This document shows, in pieces, positions 60,950 through 64,000 of a DNA stretch of 64,000 nucleotides (position 1 is the stretch's first letter; every line of letters starts with the position of its first letter). Source of the stretch: Prochlorococcus sp. AG-402-N23 (lineage in GTDB: Bacteria; Cyanobacteriota; Cyanobacteriia; PCC-6307; Cyanobiaceae); assembly GCA_003216355.1 (NCBI GenBank), contig QCIX01000001.1, forward strand, positions 1 to 64,000, read 5' to 3'. A model generated the notes under the pieces. That model had not been told where the DNA came from and did no database searches. It saw only the letters and a program-made list of their open reading frames with translations. A program made the position numbers and the translations under genes.

Positions 60950-60972
60950 TGTGGTGGGGAAATGGTGGGGAA
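60949..60972 (+). repeat. Right phased repeat, two TGGTGGGGAA copies
   Basis: Copies start at 60952 and 60963, 11 bp apart, within a 24-bp sequence identical to 58325-58348. The following ATATAT also resembles the sequence after the last left copy (58393-58398). It lies directly upstream of the AlpA-like gene and about 70 bp inside the right attachment repeat. Confidence 0.8.
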
Positions 60973-61041
60973 ATATATCAAAATCGCAAAATTCTTATCT
61001 CATATTCAGTCATACACCTTCAGGAAACATCACCCCGACTA

Positions 61042-61055
61042 CCGCCCGGGGAGTT
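61042..61055 (+). repeat. Right attachment repeat (partial tRNA-Asn 3' end)
   Basis: An exact copy of CCGCCCGGGGAGTT from the tRNA-Asn 3' end at 58249-58262, in the same orientation, without the rest of a tRNA. This marks the right end of the integrated segment. Confidence 0.78.
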
Positions 61056-61074
61056 TATATTCCATTTCATATGA

Positions 61075-61102
61075 CCTAAAGTTAAGTCACTTGGGGTTTT
61101 TT
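61075..61102 (+). terminator. Candidate terminator, possibly the original tRNA-Asn terminator
   Basis: CCTAAAGT (61075-61082) can pair with ACTTGGGG (61089-61096) with one mismatch and one G-U, across a 6-base loop, followed by six T. Placed 20 bp after the displaced tRNA 3' end, it may be the terminator that served the tRNA before insertion. Confidence 0.45.
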
Positions 61103-61393
61103 ATTGCCATTTAATAATTTGAATTCAACCTATTGATGAGAATAGTGGTTAGCCAAGATATAATCGAGTATATTTGATACAATATTAAGAACAGTATATA
61201 GAACATCAAAAATAATCAAATTTTAGTTTATATATTATTTTTAAAAAATTAAAAATCTTTTTTTAAGAACAGTAATTGGAACGTTTACTGAATTCTCTAC
61301 AAAAATGAAAAAGCTCTTTGATTGATTTTTATTTTTTAAAATTAAGACATATTTCCGTTGCATCGTTTCAATTATTACACCATTCTGGAAATT

Positions 61394-61753
61394 CTAGTCA
61401 TCCCACATATCCTTTTTCTCTTGATCCAAATTATTCCTTTCAAGTAATTCTATTCTTTGCTTCTGAGAATCTATTTCTGCTTCAATTATGTTTTTATCGT
61501 CAATGTATTTTGTTCGTATTTCTAAGATATTTATTTCAAATTGTTCCCCAAAAAAATCTGACATTTCTCTCCATGCTTCCATTTCCTCTTCTTTGTCAAT
61601 AGTATCGTTTATCTGATGGGAAATAATTTCTAATACAAATTGTTTAAGTTCTTGATGACTCATCGATTCAACTTTTTTTTGAATGTAAAGTTCTTTAAGA
61701 GTTTCTAGTTGTTTTTTTGATAAATCAGAATAGATAATAGACTTCTTTTTCAT
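61394..61753 (-). CDS. Charged helical hypothetical protein, 119 aa
   Basis: A 119-residue protein with high Glu and Lys content. It begins MKKKSIIYSDLSKKQLETLK and continues YIQKKVESMSHQELKQFVLE, a segment that looks like a two-helix module; residues about 60-115 (EAEIDSQKQRIELLERNN) could be a coiled coil. No membrane segment or known domain. It lies just outside the right end of the element and upstream of rpaA on the opposite strand; I cannot tell from sequence whether it came with the accessory region. Confidence 0.7.
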   Translation of the reverse strand: MKKKSIIYSDLSKKQLETLKELYIQKKVESMSHQELKQFVLEIISHQINDTIDKEEEMEAWREMSDFFGEQFEINILEIRTKYIDDKNIIEAEIDSQKQRIELLERNNLDQEKKDMWDD

Positions 61754-62155
61754 AGATACTTAAATTTTTTTTAATATAGACAAAATTATGAGTTTAAACA
61801 TTATGGAGAAATTAAAAATTTTAAACTTAGTAAATTCCTATTTGAAAGCAGAAAATCTCTTTTTAATTCAATTTTTCTAAACCTTATAATTGCAATCTGA
61901 ATTAGATATTCTTTCAATTTGAACCATTATTTTTTTCTAATAATCCTTTGATTGTTAAGAAAAAGTAAATAAAATCGAAAGAAATTCTAAAATTTAAAAT
62001 TTTTTAAAATTTACAATTTCTATCTAATCCATTGCTATCACTATTTTATTTGATAAATTTAATTGATAAAATTTTTTACAGTAATTCAGCAATCTTTATA
62101 AATTCTTGAGAGAATCAAATAATAAAAATTAATTTTAATTTAATAGTTCATAAAT
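61754..62155. other. Intergenic: upstream region of rpaA
   Basis: About 400 bp of very AT-rich sequence between two divergent genes. It should hold the rpaA promoter. I see no tRNA, strong hairpin or recognisable operator; a 30-codon frame at 61788-61880 is within chance expectation. Confidence 0.4.
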
Positions 62156-62938
62156 ATGAAAATTTCAATCCTTCTAATTGAAGACGACCGTGATATGCGT
62201 GATTTGGTTGCTAGGCATTTAGAACATTCAGGTTTCGATGTCCAAAAAGCTGAAGATGGAATTAAAGGACAAGCATTAGCTCTTCAATACTCACCAGATT
62301 TAATACTTTTGGATTTAATGTTACCAAGTGTTGATGGTTTAACTTTATGCCAGCGACTAAGGAGAGATGAAAGAACATCAAATATACCAATTTTGATGAT
62401 AACTGCGTTAGGCGGCCTTAAAGATAAAGTTACTGGGTTTAATTCTGGAGCAGATGATTACATTACTAAACCATTCGATTTAGAAGAATTATATGTACGC
62501 ATAAAAGCTTTATTAAGAAGAACCAACAGAGCACAATTAAATTCTAGTAACCAGCAAGAAATATTAAATTATGGCCCTTTAACTCTTGTTCCTGAAAGAT
62601 TTGAAGCTATATGGTTTGAATCTCCTGTTAGGTTAACGCATCTTGAATTTGAACTTCTTCATTGTCTTTTGCAGAGACATGGTCAAACCGTATCGCCAGC
62701 ATTAATTCTTAAAGAAGTATGGGGATATGAACCTGATGATGATATTGAGACAATAAGAGTTCATATTAGACACTTACGCACTAAACTTGAACCCGATCCA
62801 CGCAAACCTATGTATATAAAAACTGTATATGGTGCAGGATATTGTCTTGAGTTACCTATTGGTTCTCAAGTGGAAACTGCTAGGAAAGAGTTCATTCAAG
62901 CAAGAAATCCTGACTTGATAAATTCAGCAGTAGATTAA
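62156..62938 (+). CDS. rpaA: Response regulator RpaA
   Basis: A 260-residue OmpR-family regulator. The receiver has acidic Asp10-Asp11, the phosphoacceptor Asp53 in [13 protein letters not shown] and Lys105 in TKPFDLEEL. The DNA-binding half reads [54 protein letters not shown] and [15 protein letters not shown]. These sequences are those of RpaA, the circadian output regulator that controls dusk genes and phycobilisome coupling in cyanobacteria, rather than RpaB. holB lies convergent 2 bp away. Confidence 0.93.
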   Translation: MKISILLIEDDRDMRDLVARHLEHSGFDVQKAEDGIKGQALALQYSPDLILLDLMLPSVDGLTLCQRLRRDERTSNIPILMITALGGLKDKVTGFNSGADDYITKPFDLEELYVRIKALLRRTNRAQLNSSNQQEILNYGPLTLVPERFEAIWFESPVRLTHLEFELLHCLLQRHGQTVSPALILKEVWGYEPDDDIETIRVHIRHLRTKLEPDPRKPMYIKTVYGAGYCLELPIGSQVETARKEFIQARNPDLINSAVD

Positions 62939-62940
62939 TC

Positions 62941-63903
62941 TCATATATCTTCCATTGAAATTTTTAAAAAAGCTATTTCCCATGCCAACCTTGGTTGAAT
63001 GTTTTTTCTTAAGAGGTATTTTAAATTTTCAAGTTTTTTAACTAAACCGATATTTTTTGTTTTTCCCCACCAAATTGTTTGAATTATATTTACTAAACAA
63101 ATCTGTTCAATAATTTCTAATTTTTCTGATATTGATTTAGATATTTCTAATATTTCCAGACTATTTTTAATTGGAGAATGCAATTTACTTATAATTTCAT
63201 CTGAAAAATTATTCCAAATTTCAATATTTTTGAATAATTGATTTGGAGATCCATTTGCAGAGTTTATTAAATCTTCAAATTTTAATTGTTTATTTATCTT
63301 TAATTTAGAAGTATCTAAATATTCTTTTAAAATTGACTTTATTTGTTTACTAGAAAAAGATCTAAATCTGACGATTTGACATCTTGAGATGATCGTATCT
63401 AAGAGAAGGTTTAATTTAGATGTTAGTAAAATAAAAATGCCGTTACTAGGTTCTTCTAAGGTTTTTAAAAGGCAATTTGAGGCTGCTTCGTTTAAGAGGT
63501 GTGCATCAATAATCAAAACAATTTTTTTCCCCGAGTTTATTGATTTTTGACTAAGAAAAGTTTTGATATTACGTATTTGAGCAATTTTAATAATCTCAGA
63601 TCCACTTTTTATTGTTTTTTCAAGATCGAAACTTCCTGAACTTTTTGTTGTCAAAAGAGAATCAGGTTCGATAATTAACAAATCAGGATGGTTATTGTTT
63701 GTAATTCTCTCTTCAACTTTCTCGCTTGGTGAAGACTGTTTGAAAATCTCTTTTATAAATTGAAGAGCAGTTTGCTTTTTGTCTAATCCTTCAGCACCAT
63801 AAAATATATAACCATTAGCCAATGATTTGTTTTTAATTATGTTCTTAAGAAAGATATTGACTTCTTCATTCAAGAAAAAATTATTTTTTTTAACCGCAAT
63901 CAT
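62941..63903 (-). CDS. holB: DNA polymerase III delta' subunit
   Basis: A 320-residue clamp-loader subunit. The N-terminal region [18 protein letters not shown] aligns with the AAA+ P-loop, but the GxxGxGKT is degenerate, as is normal for delta', which does not hydrolyse [47 protein letters not shown] and the SRC motif ([11 protein letters not shown]) are present. Its ATG overlaps the stop codon of tmk by 3 nt (ATGA), so the two genes are co-translated. Confidence 0.93.
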   Translation of the reverse strand: MIAVKKNNFFLNEEVNIFLKNIIKNKSLANGYIFYGAEGLDKKQTALQFIKEIFKQSSPSEKVEERITNNNHPDLLIIEPDSLLTTKSSGSFDLEKTIKSGSEIIKIAQIRNIKTFLSQKSINSGKKIVLIIDAHLLNEAASNCLLKTLEEPSNGIFILLTSKLNLLLDTIISRCQIVRFRSFSSKQIKSILKEYLDTSKLKINKQLKFEDLINSANGSPNQLFKNIEIWNNFSDEIISKLHSPIKNSLEILEISKSISEKLEIIEQICLVNIIQTIWWGKTKNIGLVKKLENLKYLLRKNIQPRLAWEIAFLKISMEDI

Positions 63904-64000
63904 TTTTTATTAGAAAAATTTTTTAGCAAAGTCTCTTTAATTTGATTAGAAATAGTTTCAATATTTTGTGAAGCAGATATTACTTTCCAGTTTTTTTGTT
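63900..64000 (-). CDS. tmk: Thymidylate kinase, C-terminal end only
   Basis: Only the last 32 codons are inside the window; they end in TGA at 63900. The visible part reads [20 protein letters not shown], then LLKNFSNKK, which fits the C-terminal helix of thymidylate kinase (W-x-x-I-x-A then a final amphipathic helix). The tmk-holB order with rpaA alongside is, to my knowledge, the usual one in Prochlorococcus. The stop overlaps the holB start. Most of the protein lies beyond the right edge. Confidence 0.7.
   Translation of the reverse strand, partial: QKNWKVISASQNIETISNQIKETLLKNFSNKK

Larger units (their letters stand above)
60973..61393. other. Intergenic: element right boundary and flank
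   Basis: No gene is supported here. It contains the right attachment repeat (61042-61055), a small CCCCG/CGGGG inverted pair (61033-61051), and a hairpin-plus-T-tract at 61075-61102. From 61103 to 61393 the sequence is AT-rich with no coding frame, RNA or repeat that I can support. Confidence 0.5.

Noticed and set aside
61033-61051. CCCCG/CGGGG hairpin at the right boundary as an RNA structure
   Set aside because: A 5-bp stem with a 9-base loop and no T tract; its right arm is explained by the tRNA 3' end copy.
60861-61079. 72-codon plus-strand frame across the right repeat and attachment site
   Set aside because: It is antisense to the AlpA-like gene and then runs through the attachment repeat; it has no family resemblance.
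61318-61602. 94-codon plus-strand frame
   Set aside because: Antisense to the better supported 119-aa gene, with a composition that mirrors its codons.
61788-61880. 30-codon frame upstream of rpaA
   Set aside because: No membrane pattern, domain or ribosome-binding site; such frames are expected by chance in AT-rich sequence.

Overview
The window is a 64 kb stretch of a small, very AT-rich, densely packed cyanobacterial chromosome. Everything points to a marine Prochlorococcus, most likely a high-light-adapted lineage: photosystem II psbX, the thylakoid genes ycf66, petL, ndhO and zeta-carotene desaturase, two high-light-inducible (Hli) proteins, RpaA, many cyanobacteria-only conserved families (DUF4912, DUF3120, DUF2973, DUF4346, DUF751, DUF6816, UPF0367, the PDZ/radical-SAM DUF512 family), very low GC, and genes that abut or overlap. 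The lineage call rests on gene content and composition, not on a search.

Layout. 1-2.6 kb: a cut LpxB-like glycosyltransferase, tRNA-Leu and accC. 2.7-7.8 kb: YggT, psbX, ycf66, then a leftward run def-HIT-small protein-ABC exporter-hli. 7.9-14.6 kb: an S9 peptidase facing the sufBCDS operon. 14.7-22.1 kb: a DUF4912 protein, phosphoglucomutase, RarA, a phosphopantetheinyl transferase, Bcp peroxiredoxin, CoaX and CysH. 22.2-27.4 kb: NDH-2 and a three-gene cation/anion transport cluster (SLC13-type carrier, KtrB, KtrA). 27.4-32.7 kb: small proteins, an ABC-F ATPase, an HtrA protease and an Hli. 32.7-42.8 kb: YihY, SuhB, TolC, DUF512, DUF3120, NadB, VKOR-thioredoxin, RimO and PetL. 42.9-57 kb: pterin and reductase genes, shikimate kinase, CRR7-like, RbfA, HemD, Zds, a SufA-type scaffold, NdhO, DnaJ and CysK. 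57.2-58.1 kb: UPF0367 and a CbiO-like ATPase.

58.2-61.1 kb is the one clearly accessory region. A tRNA-Asn gene is followed by about 2.8 kb of AT-rich cargo (TPR protein, a tandem pair of paralogous membrane proteins, a DUF805 protein) and an AlpA/excisionase-like helix-turn-helix gene. The segment ends in a second copy of the tRNA 3' end. Just inside each end are G-rich direct repeats (TGGTGGGGAA) spaced at exactly 11 or 22 bp. This has the architecture of a tRNA-targeted integrative element of the tycheposon or satellite kind, but no integrase is present, so it is either a decayed remnant or an element mobilised in trans. It is the strongest candidate here for something undescribed.

The right end (61.4-64 kb) returns to core genes: a charged coiled-coil-like protein, the circadian output regulator rpaA, holB, and the 3' end of tmk. 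Several pieces work together: SufBCDS with the separate SufA scaffold makes Fe-S clusters for RimO, DUF512 and NDH-1. CysH with CysK assimilates sulfur, and the KtrAB genes form an ion-homeostasis unit. No rRNA, CRISPR array, IS element or origin was seen.
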